DNA of 64,000 nucleotides from Aquiluna sp. (GTDB lineage Bacteria; Actinomycetota; Actinomycetes; Actinomycetales; Microbacteriaceae). The position numbers and the translations under genes are program-made. Under the pieces are notes generated by a model. That model did no database searches. It had not been told where the DNA came from and worked only from the letters and a program-made list of their open reading frames with translations. Below, in pieces: positions 24,852-33,989 of the stretch. Every line of letters begins with the position of its first letter. Within the stretch, counting starts at the first letter, position 1. The stretch lies in assembly GCA_021741585.1 (NCBI GenBank), contig JAIOXN010000001.1, positions 434,001 to 498,000 of the forward strand, read 5' to 3'.

Positions 24852-26252
24852 CTATTGGGCAGTTAGGTGGAAAACCTCGCGGTCGTATGGAACATGTGTT
24901 TTCCATCCCAATTCTTGAGAGATGGTCTGCGCCAACATCGCCGTTGAATCAGGCTCACCATGAACCAAAAAGACCAATTTTGGAGCTGTCTGCGCGGTCG
25001 AAAGCCAAGCAATAAGCCCATCTCTGTCGGCGTGAACCGAATAAGACCCGATCTGCTCGATCTGAGCCTGCACCTTTACGTATTCACCGTGCATCTTGAC
25101 TTCCGATGCTCCGTCAACCAGTGCTCGGCCCCTCGTGCCAATCGCCTGATAACCAACCATAACTACCGTGTGATTGGGGTTGGAAAGCATATTTCGCAAG
25201 TGGTGCACCACGCGCCCTCCGGTTGCCATGCCAGAAGCTGAAACGACTATGCAAGGCGTGGTTGGGTTGTTGATGGTTTTGGAATCTTCAACGGTTGGCA
25301 GTTCAGTCAACGTCCCCGGATCAAAAGGTTCGTAATTTGGACCCATTGCGGTCAGTTCTGGCCTGATCTCTGGAGATCCTTCAAGAATTGCCTCACGATA
25401 GAAGTGCAATGCCTTTAGCGCCATTGGCGAATCGGCATAAATAGGAATTCTTGGAATCTCGCCAGACTCCATGAGTACTTTCAGCTCCTTGAGAAGAATC
25501 TCGGTGCGATCAACAGCAAAAGCTGGGATCAATACCGAGCCACCGCGCTGGATTGTGGAATTGATAATCTCCGCCAGAGGCCTTTCTGGAGCCTCATGTT
25601 CGCGATCGCCGTAGGTGGAATCCAGGAAGACCGCATCAAATTCGCCGTCTGGGATTCGGTCCGGCGCGACCAGTAGCGGGTGATTCGATATTCCCATGTC
25701 ACCAGAGAAGAGGAATCTTTTGCCAAAAAATTCAAGCTCTACGAATGCCGCCCCGAGAATGTGACCGGCCGGGTGGAAGGTTACGAAAGTTTCTTTGGCA
25801 ATCTGGGTGCGCGCATGAAACTGGGTTTCTTCGAACTTGCGGATTGCTGCTATCGCATCTTCTTCTTCATAAAGAGCTTTTGGTGGATTGTGCTTGGAGT
25901 ATCCCTTTTTGGCTGCCCATTTTGCGTCTTCGGTTTGAATCCGCGCAGAATCCCTAAGAATTACCTCCGCTAACTTGCCGGTGTAATGGGTGAGGAAGAT
26001 CTTTCCTGCGAAGCCGTCCTTGACCAACTTGGGCAAATAACCACAGTGGTCCAGATGTGCATGAGTCAAGACAACTGCATCAATATCTGCAACGTTTTCG
26101 TTTAGGCTCTGCCAGTTTCGAAGCCTTAGGTCTTTAATTCCCTGAAACAGGCCACAGTCCACCATCACTTTGGTGGTTCCGGCAGTTAGCAAAAACTTGC
26201 TACCGGTTACTGTCCCTGCTGCGCCTAGAAAGTCAATTGTGATGTCGTGCAT
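24852..26252 (-). CDS. MBL-fold beta-CASP RNA metallo-hydrolase
   Basis: 466 aa. The metallo-beta-lactamase core has THAHLDHCGYLP (about residues 62-73, motif 2), HPAGHILGAAFVE (motif 3) and SGDMG (motif 4). The beta-CASP insertion includes DSTYGDREHE, SASGMATGGRVVHH and the C-terminal VHGEPDS. This is the YsgF/CPSF-like branch of predicted RNA exonucleases, distinct from RNase J (about 560 aa, with an extra C-terminal domain). Role: RNA processing or decay, inferred. Located 12 bases after ychF. Confidence 0.9.
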   Translation of the reverse strand: MHDITIDFLGAAGTVTGSKFLLTAGTTKVMVDCGLFQGIKDLRLRNWQSLNENVADIDAVVLTHAHLDHCGYLPKLVKDGFAGKIFLTHYTGKLAEVILRDSARIQTEDAKWAAKKGYSKHNPPKALYEEEDAIAAIRKFEETQFHARTQIAKETFVTFHPAGHILGAAFVELEFFGKRFLFSGDMGISNHPLLVAPDRIPDGEFDAVFLDSTYGDREHEAPERPLAEIINSTIQRGGSVLIPAFAVDRTEILLKELKVLMESGEIPRIPIYADSPMALKALHFYREAILEGSPEIRPELTAMGPNYEPFDPGTLTELPTVEDSKTINNPTTPCIVVSASGMATGGRVVHHLRNMLSNPNHTVVMVGYQAIGTRGRALVDGASEVKMHGEYVKVQAQIEQIGSYSVHADRDGLIAWLSTAQTAPKLVFLVHGEPDSTAMLAQTISQELGWKTHVPYDREVFHLTAQ

Positions 26253-26264
26253 GGCACTCCCCTA

Positions 26265-27338
26265 TTAGACGTTGAATCTAAATTCGACTACATCTCCATC
26301 ATGCATGACGTAGTCCTTACCCTCCATGCGCACCTTGCCCTGGGCCTTTGCCTCTGCCATTGATCCAGCCGAATCCAAATCTGCAAAAGAAACGATTTCC
26401 GCTTTGATGAAGCCACGCTCAAAGTCAGTGTGGATAACACCAGCTGCTTGCGGAGCTTTCCAGCCCTTGCGAATGGTCCAGGCACGTGTCTCTTTTGGTC
26501 CTGCGGTGAGGTAAGTCTGGAGGCCAAGAGTCTCGAAACCAACATGGGCTAGCTGATCCAAACCGGACTGTTCTTGACCAAGCGATTGCAAGAGCTCATT
26601 TGCCTCGTCTTCGTCTAGGTCGATCAACTCTGATTCGACTTTGGCATCTAGAAAAACAGCCTTTGCCGGAGCGACCAAGGCCGCGAGCGCCGCCTTCTTC
26701 GCAGGGTCGGTGAGAATTCCCTCATCAACGTTGAACACAAAAAGGATTGGTTTTGCAGTTAGCAGCCCAAGCTCTTTGATTGGCTCTAGGTCAACCTTGG
26801 ACAAAGAAAGCGGGGTTCCCTGGTTCAAAACTGCGATGGCTTCATCGATGGCAACCAGCATTTCAGGTTCTGCCTTCTTGCCCTTGATTTCTTTTTCGAT
26901 TCTTGGGCGGGCTTTTTCAAGGGTCTGGAGATCTGCAAGATTTAGCTCGGTGTTGATGGTCTCGATATCCGATGCTGCATCGACCTTGCCATCAACGTGG
27001 ATAACGTCTGAATCACTGAAGCCGCGTACCACCTGGGCAATTGCATCAGCCTCGCGGATATTCGCAAGGAACTGGTTACCTAGCCCCTCACCTTCTGATG
27101 CACCCCTAACGATTCCAGCGATGTCAACGAAGGAAACCGGAGCAGGAAGGATGCGTTCCGAACCATAAATCTGTGCAAGGCGCTTTAGGCGTTGATCGGG
27201 AAGGTTCACCACACCAATGTTGGGCTCGATGGTTGCAAAGGGATAGTTTGCAGCCAGCACGTTGTTCTTGGTTAGTGCGTTGAACAGGGTGGACTTGCCA
27301 ACGTTGGGCAGTCCGACGATTCCGATTGTTAGGGCCAT
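26265..27338 (-). CDS. ychF: Redox-regulated ATPase YchF (OLA1 family)
   Basis: 357-aa Obg-family P-loop NTPase. G1 is GLPNVGKSTLFNAL (residues 8-21), G3 DIAGIVRGASEGEGLG (about 72-87), a coiled-coil insertion follows, and a TGS domain occupies about 275-357. YchF prefers ATP over GTP, binds ribosomes and modulates stress responses. Start ATG 27338 sits in a 31-base divergent region with no Shine-Dalgarno sequence but a TAAACT box seven bases upstream. Confidence 0.96.
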   Translation of the reverse strand: MALTIGIVGLPNVGKSTLFNALTKNNVLAANYPFATIEPNIGVVNLPDQRLKRLAQIYGSERILPAPVSFVDIAGIVRGASEGEGLGNQFLANIREADAIAQVVRGFSDSDVIHVDGKVDAASDIETINTELNLADLQTLEKARPRIEKEIKGKKAEPEMLVAIDEAIAVLNQGTPLSLSKVDLEPIKELGLLTAKPILFVFNVDEGILTDPAKKAALAALVAPAKAVFLDAKVESELIDLDEDEANELLQSLGQEQSGLDQLAHVGFETLGLQTYLTAGPKETRAWTIRKGWKAPQAAGVIHTDFERGFIKAEIVSFADLDSAGSMAEAKAQGKVRMEGKDYVMHDGDVVEFRFNV

Positions 27339-27351
27339 TCGCCAAAGTTTA
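27339..27351 (-). promoter_or_regulatory. Candidate leaderless -10 box of ychF
   Basis: Minus-strand TAAACT (27351-27346), seven bases, then ATG 27338. The -35 region would fall inside the divergent exonuclease gene. Confidence 0.4.
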
Positions 27352-27357
27352 TTGCTT

Positions 27358-27369
27358 CATACTTGTTCT
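27358..27369 (+). promoter_or_regulatory. Candidate leaderless -10 box of the exonuclease gene
   Basis: CATACT (27358-27363), six bases, then ATG 27370. Divergent to the ychF box. Confidence 0.35.
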
Positions 27370-27939
27370 ATGGCCCTCGAGTTTGTCGCAATCGATTTTG
27401 AAACCGCGAACTCGTCGCCCGCTTCCCCCTGTGCGGTTGGCTTAGTGCGGGTAAAAGATGGCTTTATTCAAGAATCAATTTCCATGCTTTTCAAACCTCC
27501 CTACCCAAACAACTGGTTTCACGAGGGCAATATCCGTGTCCACGGCATTAGGCCGGAGGACGTGCAGGATGCACCGGAATTCGAAGAGGTATTGCCAGAG
27601 CTATTGCTCTTTACCGAAGGCTTACCTTTTATCGCCCACAACGCGAGTTTTGACATGGGAGTTCTGCGAGCCTCGGCGCTCGCGGTTGACTTTGATCTGC
27701 CAGATTTGAGCTATGGCTGCTCTCTGGCGATGGCAAGGAAGACCTACAACCTTGAGAGTTATCGCTTGAATGCAGTGGCGTATGCGATTGGCCACGAAGA
27801 GTTCAATCACCACGATGCGCTTGCCGATGCCGATGCCTGCGCCAGGATAGTGATCAACATGGCCCAACGGCACGAGGTTGAAAGCCTGGAAGATTTATTC
27901 CTCAAGACAAAGCAGCAGTTCAAACCGCTAAATGTCTAA
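27370..27939 (+). CDS. DEDD-family 3'-5' exonuclease (DNA polymerase III epsilon-like)
   Basis: 189 aa from ATG 27370; an upstream in-frame extension runs antisense into ychF and is rejected. Exo I is FVAIDFETANSS (Asp and Glu), Exo II FIAHNASFDMGVL near residue 84, and Exo III HHDALADADACARI with the DEDDh His. It degrades DNA or RNA 3' to 5' or proofreads; without a BRCT or helicase domain the partner is not evident. It precedes rmuC, another nuclease-like gene. Confidence 0.88.
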   Translation: MALEFVAIDFETANSSPASPCAVGLVRVKDGFIQESISMLFKPPYPNNWFHEGNIRVHGIRPEDVQDAPEFEEVLPELLLFTEGLPFIAHNASFDMGVLRASALAVDFDLPDLSYGCSLAMARKTYNLESYRLNAVAYAIGHEEFNHHDALADADACARIVINMAQRHEVESLEDLFLKTKQQFKPLNV

Positions 27940-27948
27940 CCCCACTGC

Positions 27949-27960
27949 AATACTCAAGGC
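27949..27960 (+). promoter_or_regulatory. Candidate leaderless -10 box of rmuC
   Basis: AATACT (27949-27954), six bases, then ATG 27961. AAGGC lies too close to the start to serve as a normal ribosome binding site. Confidence 0.3.
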
Positions 27961-29148
27961 ATGGAATTAGCAATCTGGATCGGCCTAAATGGGCTCATAG
28001 TCGGGGCGATTATTGGCACCATTATTGGTTTTCGCATAGCAAAGAACAGAGCCCCAGCCACCGATAGCTCACTAAGTAACCGACTAGCAGCTCTAGAGGC
28101 GACCGAATCTGAACTTCGGATTCAATTGGCCAAAGCAAACCAGGACCTTGCCAGCCAACAGCAAAAACAGGATCAAGAAAACAAGATTCTGGTTCAGCTT
28201 GCCCCAGTAAAAGAGCAACTCAACCAGATGCGTGAGAGCGTCCAGAGAATCGAGAAAGAACGCTCCGAGCAATTCAGCTCGATCTCAGAGCAACTAAGAA
28301 GCTCGATCGAAACCGATGAGAACCTTAGAAAACAAACCCAGCAACTTGCTCAGGCACTTAGTTCAAACTCCCTAAGAGGAGTCTGGGGAGAAGCACAACT
28401 CAGAAAATTAGTCGAGCTTGCAGGACTTATAAAGCACGCCGACTTCACCGAGCAGGCAACCATCGCAACCGACACCGGATCAGGTCGAGCCGATATGGTC
28501 ATCAACCTCCCGGGCGGGAAGTCCCTGGCTATCGATTCAAAGGTGCCGTTTAACTCATACCAAGAAGCCAGTTCCATCTCGGAACTTGCAACCGGCGAAG
28601 AGCTAGCCCGACGCAAAAGGCTGCTGGACGAACACGTGAAGGCCGTTCGCTCTCACATTGATGCCCTAGGAACTAAGGCGTATTGGAGCGGGCTATCGGC
28701 ATCCCCAGATTTTGTCATTTGTTTTGTGCCGAGCGAATCACTTCTCTCTGCAGCCCTAGAGACAGATTCCGGGATCTTGGAGTATGCCTTCAAAAAGAAC
28801 GTAGCGCTCGCCTCACCGGTTTCCCTGTTCTCAGTCCTGAAGACCATCAATTACATCTGGCGTCAAAATGCCGACGAATCCGAGGTCAAGGCCATGATCA
28901 AACTCGGCAAAGAGCTTTACGAGCGAATCGGAAAGATTGCGCAGTTGGCCGACAAGCTCGGTCGCTCGATAACCGCAAGCGTCAAGGACTACAACACATT
29001 CGTTTCGTCCCTGGAGACCAGAATGCTGGTCACCGCGCGCAAGCTAAATGACCTCGATGAAAATGAATTAGCGATTGACTCAATCGATTCACCAAAGGTG
29101 ATCGAGGAATCCCCAAATGCAATCACCGCGAAGGAGCTTGAAGGCTAA
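27961..29148 (+). CDS. rmuC: DNA recombination protein RmuC
   Basis: 395 aa: an N-terminal membrane segment (about residues 4-26), a long coiled coil rich in Gln, Glu and Lys (about 35-125), and the RmuC nuclease-like domain (about 130-360), with SLRGVWGEAQLRKLVELAGL and RADMVINLPGGKSLAIDSKVPF. It is thought to limit inversions or process DNA at replication problems. The membrane anchor plus coiled coil is the standard RmuC layout. Confidence 0.92.
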   Translation: MELAIWIGLNGLIVGAIIGTIIGFRIAKNRAPATDSSLSNRLAALEATESELRIQLAKANQDLASQQQKQDQENKILVQLAPVKEQLNQMRESVQRIEKERSEQFSSISEQLRSSIETDENLRKQTQQLAQALSSNSLRGVWGEAQLRKLVELAGLIKHADFTEQATIATDTGSGRADMVINLPGGKSLAIDSKVPFNSYQEASSISELATGEELARRKRLLDEHVKAVRSHIDALGTKAYWSGLSASPDFVICFVPSESLLSAALETDSGILEYAFKKNVALASPVSLFSVLKTINYIWRQNADESEVKAMIKLGKELYERIGKIAQLADKLGRSITASVKDYNTFVSSLETRMLVTARKLNDLDENELAIDSIDSPKVIEESPNAITAKELEG

Positions 29149-29170
29149 GCAAGATTCACCCTTTCTTAGC

Positions 29171-29176
29171 TATAGT
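29171..29176 (+). promoter_or_regulatory. Candidate -10 box upstream of the PfkB-fbaA unit
   Basis: TATAGT fits a sigma-A -10 box in the 93-base gap before the PfkB kinase gene; no convincing -35 at 17 bases. It would give a leader of about 60 bases. Confidence 0.25.
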
Positions 29177-29241
29177 GGTTTCGTTGCGCCTACAAAGATG
29201 TGAGTGCCAAGATTCTTTCCTCACATCATCAAGGAGTCCCG

Positions 29242-30255
29242 ATGGCAGGCCAAAACTCGCCAGTTGTTACCCTCACACCAGCACCTACGCTTGACCGCAC
29301 CTACTTTGTAAAGCACTTGGTCGAAGGTGGAGTAAACCGCGCCGAGAGCGTAGGTGAAGAACTCGCCGGCAAAGGAATCAACGTCTCACGTGGTCTAACG
29401 CTTGCTGGAATCTCTGCTCCTGGTGTTGTCCCAATTGGAAATGCCGACCCAAGCGTTCTAGATCGCACCGGCTCCTCTGAATTTTTGACTCCACTTTGGG
29501 TTGAGGGCACATTGCGCGTCTCAACCACAATCGTCGAGCACAATGGGCCAACCACCAAAATCAACGAGCACCCAAGACCCTTGAAGCAGGCTGACTGGGA
29601 TGCGGTTGTTGCAATGACCGAGGAAACCGTTCGCCAGAATGATGCCAAGTGGCTTGTGGTTGCAGGTGCGCACCCGGAGATTATTGAAACCGGAAAGGTA
29701 ATCGATCTTCACCCGCTTTTCGAACGCATGGAGGCGCTCGGAGTTCGAGTAATTCTTGACACTTCTGGACCTGCATTGCGTTACTGGGCTCAAAGGGGCA
29801 GCGCAACCATCATGAAGCCAAATGCGCATGAACTAGCTGAGTGCGTCGGCAAGGACCTGAACACCATCGGAGACGTTATTGATGCTGCTCGTGAGTTAAA
29901 TGACTGGGGCGTTAACTGTGTGATGGCCTCTCTTGGAATCGACGGCATTGTTGCCATCACTAAAACCCACGCAATTCACGCTTTCACAGCACCGGTTAAG
30001 GTCATCAACACTGTAGGTGCGGGAGATTCAACCATCGCCGGTTTCCTTTCGGCTGTGACCAAGAACCCTGCCGAAGACCATGCTTATGGCGTCGGGTTCG
30101 ACGTAGCAGAGGGAATCTCGGCTGCAGTCCAGTGGGGTGCTGCAAAGGTGCAACAGCCAACTAGCGGGTTGAAGTCGATCGACAACCTAGTTCCAGCAAC
30201 AGTAGAACTTATTCCAGACCGCGATCGCCTGCTTGGCGAGCCAGCCAAAGCCTAG
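29242..30255 (+). CDS. PfkB-family hexose (1-phospho- or 6-phosphofructo-) kinase
   Basis: 337 aa from ATG 29242, chosen because AAGGAG (29231-29236) is correctly spaced; the frame is open from 29200. The fold is a ribokinase-type sugar kinase: LTPAPTLDRTYFV at the N-terminus, GKGINVSRGL near residue 39 and the anion-hole motif VNTVGAGDSTIAGFL near residue 268 with the catalytic Asp. Being directly upstream of class II aldolase, it probably makes fructose-1,6-bisphosphate from fructose-1-P or fructose-6-P. Which of the two cannot be decided, since no PTS gene lies nearby. Confidence 0.88.
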   Translation: MAGQNSPVVTLTPAPTLDRTYFVKHLVEGGVNRAESVGEELAGKGINVSRGLTLAGISAPGVVPIGNADPSVLDRTGSSEFLTPLWVEGTLRVSTTIVEHNGPTTKINEHPRPLKQADWDAVVAMTEETVRQNDAKWLVVAGAHPEIIETGKVIDLHPLFERMEALGVRVILDTSGPALRYWAQRGSATIMKPNAHELAECVGKDLNTIGDVIDAARELNDWGVNCVMASLGIDGIVAITKTHAIHAFTAPVKVINTVGAGDSTIAGFLSAVTKNPAEDHAYGVGFDVAEGISAAVQWGAAKVQQPTSGLKSIDNLVPATVELIPDRDRLLGEPAKA

Positions 30256-30266
30256 AGGAGGCAATC

Positions 30267-31289
30267 ATGGGTGTTGTGAATTCAGCAGAATATGCGGAGA
30301 TGCTTGACCGCGCAAAAAAGGGTGGCTTTGCCTACCCAGCTATCAACGTTTCCAGCTCTCAGACTTTGAACGCAGCCCTTGCTGGTCTGCAGGCAGCTGG
30401 ATCTGACGGCATTTTGCAGGTCACCACTGGTGGTGCTGACTACTGGAGTGGTCCAACCATCAAAAACCGTGTTTCCGGTGCTGTGGCATTTGCGGCTTTT
30501 GCTCGCGAGGTTGCAAAGAATTACGACATCAAGGTCGCACTTCACACAGACCACTGCAACCTAGAGCAGCTAGACACCTTTGTTCGCCCACTGCTTTCCC
30601 TCTCGGAGGAGCGCGTGAAGGCCGGCGGCGAAGCACTGTTCAACTCGCACATGTGGGATGGCTCTGAAGTGCCACTTGATCAGAACCTAGAACTCGCCAA
30701 AGAGTTCCTTGCCCGCACCCACAACATTGGCGCAATCTTGGAGATCGAGGTTGGCGCAGTTGGTGGCGAAGAAGACGGTGTCGAAGGCGCCATTGATGAG
30801 CACCTTTACACCACTGTTGAGGACGGCATGAAGACCGTTGAGGCTCTGGGTCTTGGAGAAAACGGTCGCTACATGGCAGCCCTAACCTTCGGTAACGTCC
30901 ACGGCGTCTACAAGCCAGGAAACGTTCACCTAAAGCCTGAACTCCTAAAAGAGATCCAGGATGCGGTTGGCGCAAAGTACGGTGTGACATCCCCATTCGA
31001 CCTTGTTTTCCATGGAGGTTCTGGTTCAACCGAACAGGAGATTGCCGATGCGGTTAGCTTCGGTGTGATCAAGATGAACATTGATACCGACCTGCAGTAT
31101 GCCTACACCCGCCCAGTTGTTGACCACATGCTCAAGAACTACGAGGGCGTGTTGAAGGTTGACGGCGATGTCGGCAACAAGAAGCTTTATGACCCACGCG
31201 CCTGGGGCAAGTCGGCAGAAGCCGGCATGTCACTTCGCGTTGTAGAGGCAGCGAAGCAACTTGGCTCTGCAGACAAGAGCAAGTGGTAG
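30267..31289 (+). CDS. fbaA: Class II fructose-1,6-bisphosphate aldolase
   Basis: 340-aa zinc-dependent aldolase of glycolysis and gluconeogenesis. LHTDHCNLEQLD near residue 95 provides zinc-binding His and catalytic Asp; ILEIEVGAVGGEEDGV near 158, FGNVHGVYKPGNVHL near 211 and FHGGSGSTEQEI near 248 complete the active site. This is the type A (FbaA) class with the long insert. GAGGAG sits immediately upstream. It forms a unit with the PfkB kinase and overlaps the MORN-like mini-gene by seven bases. Confidence 0.96.
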   Translation: MGVVNSAEYAEMLDRAKKGGFAYPAINVSSSQTLNAALAGLQAAGSDGILQVTTGGADYWSGPTIKNRVSGAVAFAAFAREVAKNYDIKVALHTDHCNLEQLDTFVRPLLSLSEERVKAGGEALFNSHMWDGSEVPLDQNLELAKEFLARTHNIGAILEIEVGAVGGEEDGVEGAIDEHLYTTVEDGMKTVEALGLGENGRYMAALTFGNVHGVYKPGNVHLKPELLKEIQDAVGAKYGVTSPFDLVFHGGSGSTEQEIADAVSFGVIKMNIDTDLQYAYTRPVVDHMLKNYEGVLKVDGDVGNKKLYDPRAWGKSAEAGMSLRVVEAAKQLGSADKSKW

Positions 31290-31501
31290 AAAACTCACTT
31301 GGGCGATCACCGTTCTACGATGACGGGTCGCCGAGGTTTATTGGGGATTACCTAGATTCCCAAATGCATGGCGAGTGGAAGTTTTTCCGCAAAGACGGCA
31401 GCCTCATGCGCTCTGGCAGTTTTGACAACGGCAATCAAATTGGCATTTGGCAAACCTTCGACCGCGAGGGAAACCTAGTGAGCGAAAAGGATTTTGGTTA
31501 G
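31283..31501 (+). CDS. Small MORN-repeat-like protein
   Basis: 72 aa. Two tandem, related strands are visible: [20 protein letters not shown] and [20 protein letters not shown], matching MORN/YwqK-type repeats (G-W-x-x-[FY]-x-x-x-G). The GTG start lies inside the end of fbaA and the stop overlaps the ispH stop (TTAG at 31498-31501). No signal or membrane segment. Two repeats are fewer than most MORN proteins have. Function unknown; interaction with phospholipid or protein is only a family-level guess. Confidence 0.7.
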   Translation: MVENSLGRSPFYDDGSPRFIGDYLDSQMHGEWKFFRKDGSLMRSGSFDNGNQIGIWQTFDREGNLVSEKDFG

Positions 31502-32514
31502 TTCTTGTTTTTATTTGAAACGTCGTGACCTGCTGCTTTTAGGTCTTTGCGAAGTTCCTTTGGTAGTGAGAACTGAACATCCTCTTCGGCTGTGGTTACC
31601 GTTCTTACATCGTCAAACTCTCTACTGGCAAGGTAGTCCAGAACCTCTGAAACTAGCTCTTCGGGGACTGACGCTCCTGAGGAAACCCCAACCGTGGAAA
31701 CACCTTCAAACCACTCGTCTTTGATTTCTGAAGCAAAGTCAACTCGGTAGCTGGCCTTCGCGCCAGCATCCAAGGCAACTTCTACCAAGCGAACGGTATT
31801 TGAGGAATTGGCAGACCCAACCACGATTACCAAATCACACTCTGCGCCAATCTTCTTGATGGCAACCTGGCGGTTTTGAGTTGCATAACAAATGTCATCG
31901 CTTGGTGGGTTTTGCAGGGTGGGGAACTTCTCGCGAAGCTTGAGTACTGTTTCCATGGTTTCATCGACCGACAAGGTCGTCTGAGACAGCCAGATGACCT
32001 TATTTGGATCTTTAATCTTGGCGTTGGCGATTCCATCTGGTCCATCGATCAGCTGAACCGCGTTTGGTGCTTCGCCTGCGGTTCCCTCGACCTCTTCGTG
32101 ACCCTCGTGGCCAACCAGGAGAATGTCGTAGCCCTCTTGGTCAAAGCGCTGCACCTCGCGGTGGACCTTGGTCACCAAAGGACAAGTCGCGTCGATTGTT
32201 TGCTGGTTTCTGGCGTTTGCAGCTTCAACCACAGCCGGAGAAACTCCGTGAGCGGAGAAAACCATGATGCAACCCTCTGGTGCCTCATCAACCTCGTTGA
32301 CGAAGATAGCTCCGCGCTTTTCAAGTGAGGCCACGACGTGCTTGTTGTGGACAATCTGCTTCCGGACATAAATCGGGGCGCCATAGTGATCCAGGGCTTT
32401 TTCCACCGCAATCACAGCGCGGTCAACTCCTGCGCAATATCCTCTAGGGGCGGCAAGGAGCACCTTTTTGCCCGAAACATTGTCGGACTGGGCGTTAGGC
32501 TTAATGGCGGTCAT
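31498..32514 (-). CDS. ispH: 4-hydroxy-3-methylbut-2-enyl diphosphate reductase
   Basis: 338-aa iron-sulfur enzyme, last step of the MEP isoprenoid pathway, producing IPP and DMAPP. The three cluster cysteines are in [13 protein letters not shown] (about residue 28), [11 protein letters not shown] (about 110) and [10 protein letters not shown] (about 205). [13 protein letters not shown] near the C-terminus is typical of actinobacterial IspH. ispE is also in this window (60972-61841). Divergent from xseA with a 34-base gap; a near-perfect -10 TAGAAT lies six bases upstream of ATG. Confidence 0.96.
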   Translation of the reverse strand: MTAIKPNAQSDNVSGKKVLLAAPRGYCAGVDRAVIAVEKALDHYGAPIYVRKQIVHNKHVVASLEKRGAIFVNEVDEAPEGCIMVFSAHGVSPAVVEAANARNQQTIDATCPLVTKVHREVQRFDQEGYDILLVGHEGHEEVEGTAGEAPNAVQLIDGPDGIANAKIKDPNKVIWLSQTTLSVDETMETVLKLREKFPTLQNPPSDDICYATQNRQVAIKKIGAECDLVIVVGSANSSNTVRLVEVALDAGAKASYRVDFASEIKDEWFEGVSTVGVSSGASVPEELVSEVLDYLASREFDDVRTVTTAEEDVQFSLPKELRKDLKAAGHDVSNKNKN

Positions 32515-32526
32515 TAGTCAATTCTA
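32515..32526 (-). promoter_or_regulatory. Candidate leaderless -10 box of ispH
   Basis: Minus-strand TAGAAT (32526-32521; five of six to TATAAT), six bases, then ATG 32514. One of the best examples of the pattern. Confidence 0.5.
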
Positions 32527-32548
32527 CGAAAGCATCCAAGGAGTGAGC

Positions 32549-33787
32549 ATGCAACAGAGCACCTCCATGGATTCTCAATCAAAAGTTTCCAGCGAGAATT
32601 CCCCCTGGCAAGTATCTGCTCTCTCCAAAAGCGTCAAAGATTGGATCGAGAGACTAGGGCGAGTCTGGATCGAGGGCGAGCTCCAGTCCTACAACCCCAA
32701 ACCAGCAGGGATTTTTGCTTCGCTGCGCGATCTAGATGTCGAAATGGCGATCGAGGTGCATGCATTTGCAAACTCGGGAGCCGAAATTGCCGATGGCCTC
32801 AAGCAGGGCGACCGAGTTGTTGCCCTGGTGCAGCCGCAGTTTTGGCCGAAAAATGGAAAACTTTCTTTTCGACTTCTTTCCATGCACAAAGTTGGCCTTG
32901 GCGAGCTCTTAGAGCGAATTGAAAAACTAAAGCAGCAGCTGATTTCCGAAGGCTTGGCAGCAATTGAGCGCAAAAAGCCATTGCCTTTTCTCCCCAACAA
33001 AATTGGCCTGATCACCGGGGCCAACTCCGATGCAGAAAAAGATGTTCTGCAGAATGCCAAACTGCGTTGGCCAGACGTGCAGTTCGAGGTAATCCACACT
33101 CACGTTCAAGGCGATAAAGCAGTTGGTGAGATTCTGTTTGCACTGGATCAACTTGATGCGATGGCAGAGGTCGATTTGATTATCATCGCCCGCGGTGGTG
33201 GAAGCTTCCAGGATCTCTTGCCCTTTAGCGACGAGCGCTTGGTCCGCGCGGCGGCAAATCTCTCCAAGCCATTCATCTCGGCAATTGGGCACGAAAACGA
33301 TGCCCCGCTGCTCGATCTGGTCGCAGATCTAAGGGCTTCAACGCCAACAGATGCAGCAAAACGGGCCGTACCGGATGTAGTTGAAGAGCGCAGGAACCTA
33401 GATATCGCCTTGCAGAGAATTCGGTACCGAATTGGATCATTCCTGGACGCCCAGCAACAGTTGATTGCGGGGATTATCTCTAGACCAGTTCTTGAGAGCC
33501 CATATGGTTTTATTGATGGGCAAGATGAACTTCTAGGTCAACTCAAAAAGCGAATCGGTGAAATCTTTAGCTTCCGAATTGAGCAGGCCAGTAGCCACGT
33601 GCAGCAACTGCATGCACGAGCAAAGAGCCTCTCCCCCTTGTTGACGCTAGAGCGCGGCTACAGTGTGATTACAGATGTAAACGGTAAGCCGGTGGAACAA
33701 CTCACCAGCGGGCAGAGTTTTCAAATTCGAACTTCAAAACAAGAGATTTCAGCCAAAGCAGAATCCACAAGGAGCCTAGATGCCTAA
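32549..33787 (+). CDS. xseA: Exodeoxyribonuclease VII large subunit
   Basis: 412 aa from ATG 32549, behind AAGGAG (32538-32543); an open extension to 32468 runs antisense into ispH and is rejected. N-terminal OB-fold (about residues 15-115, VWIEGELQSYNP), catalytic domain with GLITGANSDAEKDVL and IIIARGGGSFQDLLPFSDE, and a helical C-terminus with LERGYSVITD. With XseB it degrades single-stranded DNA in both directions. Overlaps xseB by eight bases. Confidence 0.95.
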   Translation: MQQSTSMDSQSKVSSENSPWQVSALSKSVKDWIERLGRVWIEGELQSYNPKPAGIFASLRDLDVEMAIEVHAFANSGAEIADGLKQGDRVVALVQPQFWPKNGKLSFRLLSMHKVGLGELLERIEKLKQQLISEGLAAIERKKPLPFLPNKIGLITGANSDAEKDVLQNAKLRWPDVQFEVIHTHVQGDKAVGEILFALDQLDAMAEVDLIIIARGGGSFQDLLPFSDERLVRAAANLSKPFISAIGHENDAPLLDLVADLRASTPTDAAKRAVPDVVEERRNLDIALQRIRYRIGSFLDAQQQLIAGIISRPVLESPYGFIDGQDELLGQLKKRIGEIFSFRIEQASSHVQQLHARAKSLSPLLTLERGYSVITDVNGKPVEQLTSGQSFQIRTSKQEISAKAESTRSLDA

Positions 33788-33989
33788 AGAAATCAAAGAC
33801 CTCAGCTACGAGGAAGCCCGCGAGGAGCTCCAGAAAGTGGTCGGCGAGCTAGAGCAGCAAAACGTATCCCTGGAGGCCTCTATGGCACTCTGGGAGCGCG
33901 GTGAGGCCCTTGCTAAGCACTGCGAAGAGTGGCTCTCCGGTGCACGCAAGAAACTTGATGCCGCCATGAAGGCCAGAGAGACCAAGTGA
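33780..33989 (+). CDS. xseB: Exodeoxyribonuclease VII small subunit
   Basis: 69 aa, all helical. LSYEEAREELQKVVGELEQQ followed by SLEASMALWERGEALAKHCEEWL is the complete small-subunit pattern. Overlaps xseA (eight bases) and the DUF4245 gene (four bases, GTGA), so expression of the three is tightly linked. Confidence 0.94.
   Translation: MPKEIKDLSYEEAREELQKVVGELEQQNVSLEASMALWERGEALAKHCEEWLSGARKKLDAAMKARETK

Noticed and set aside
26641-27168. 175-aa plus-strand ORF opposite ychF
   Set aside because: It is fully antisense to a highly conserved ATPase, with low-complexity Ser/Arg-rich composition and no family resemblance.
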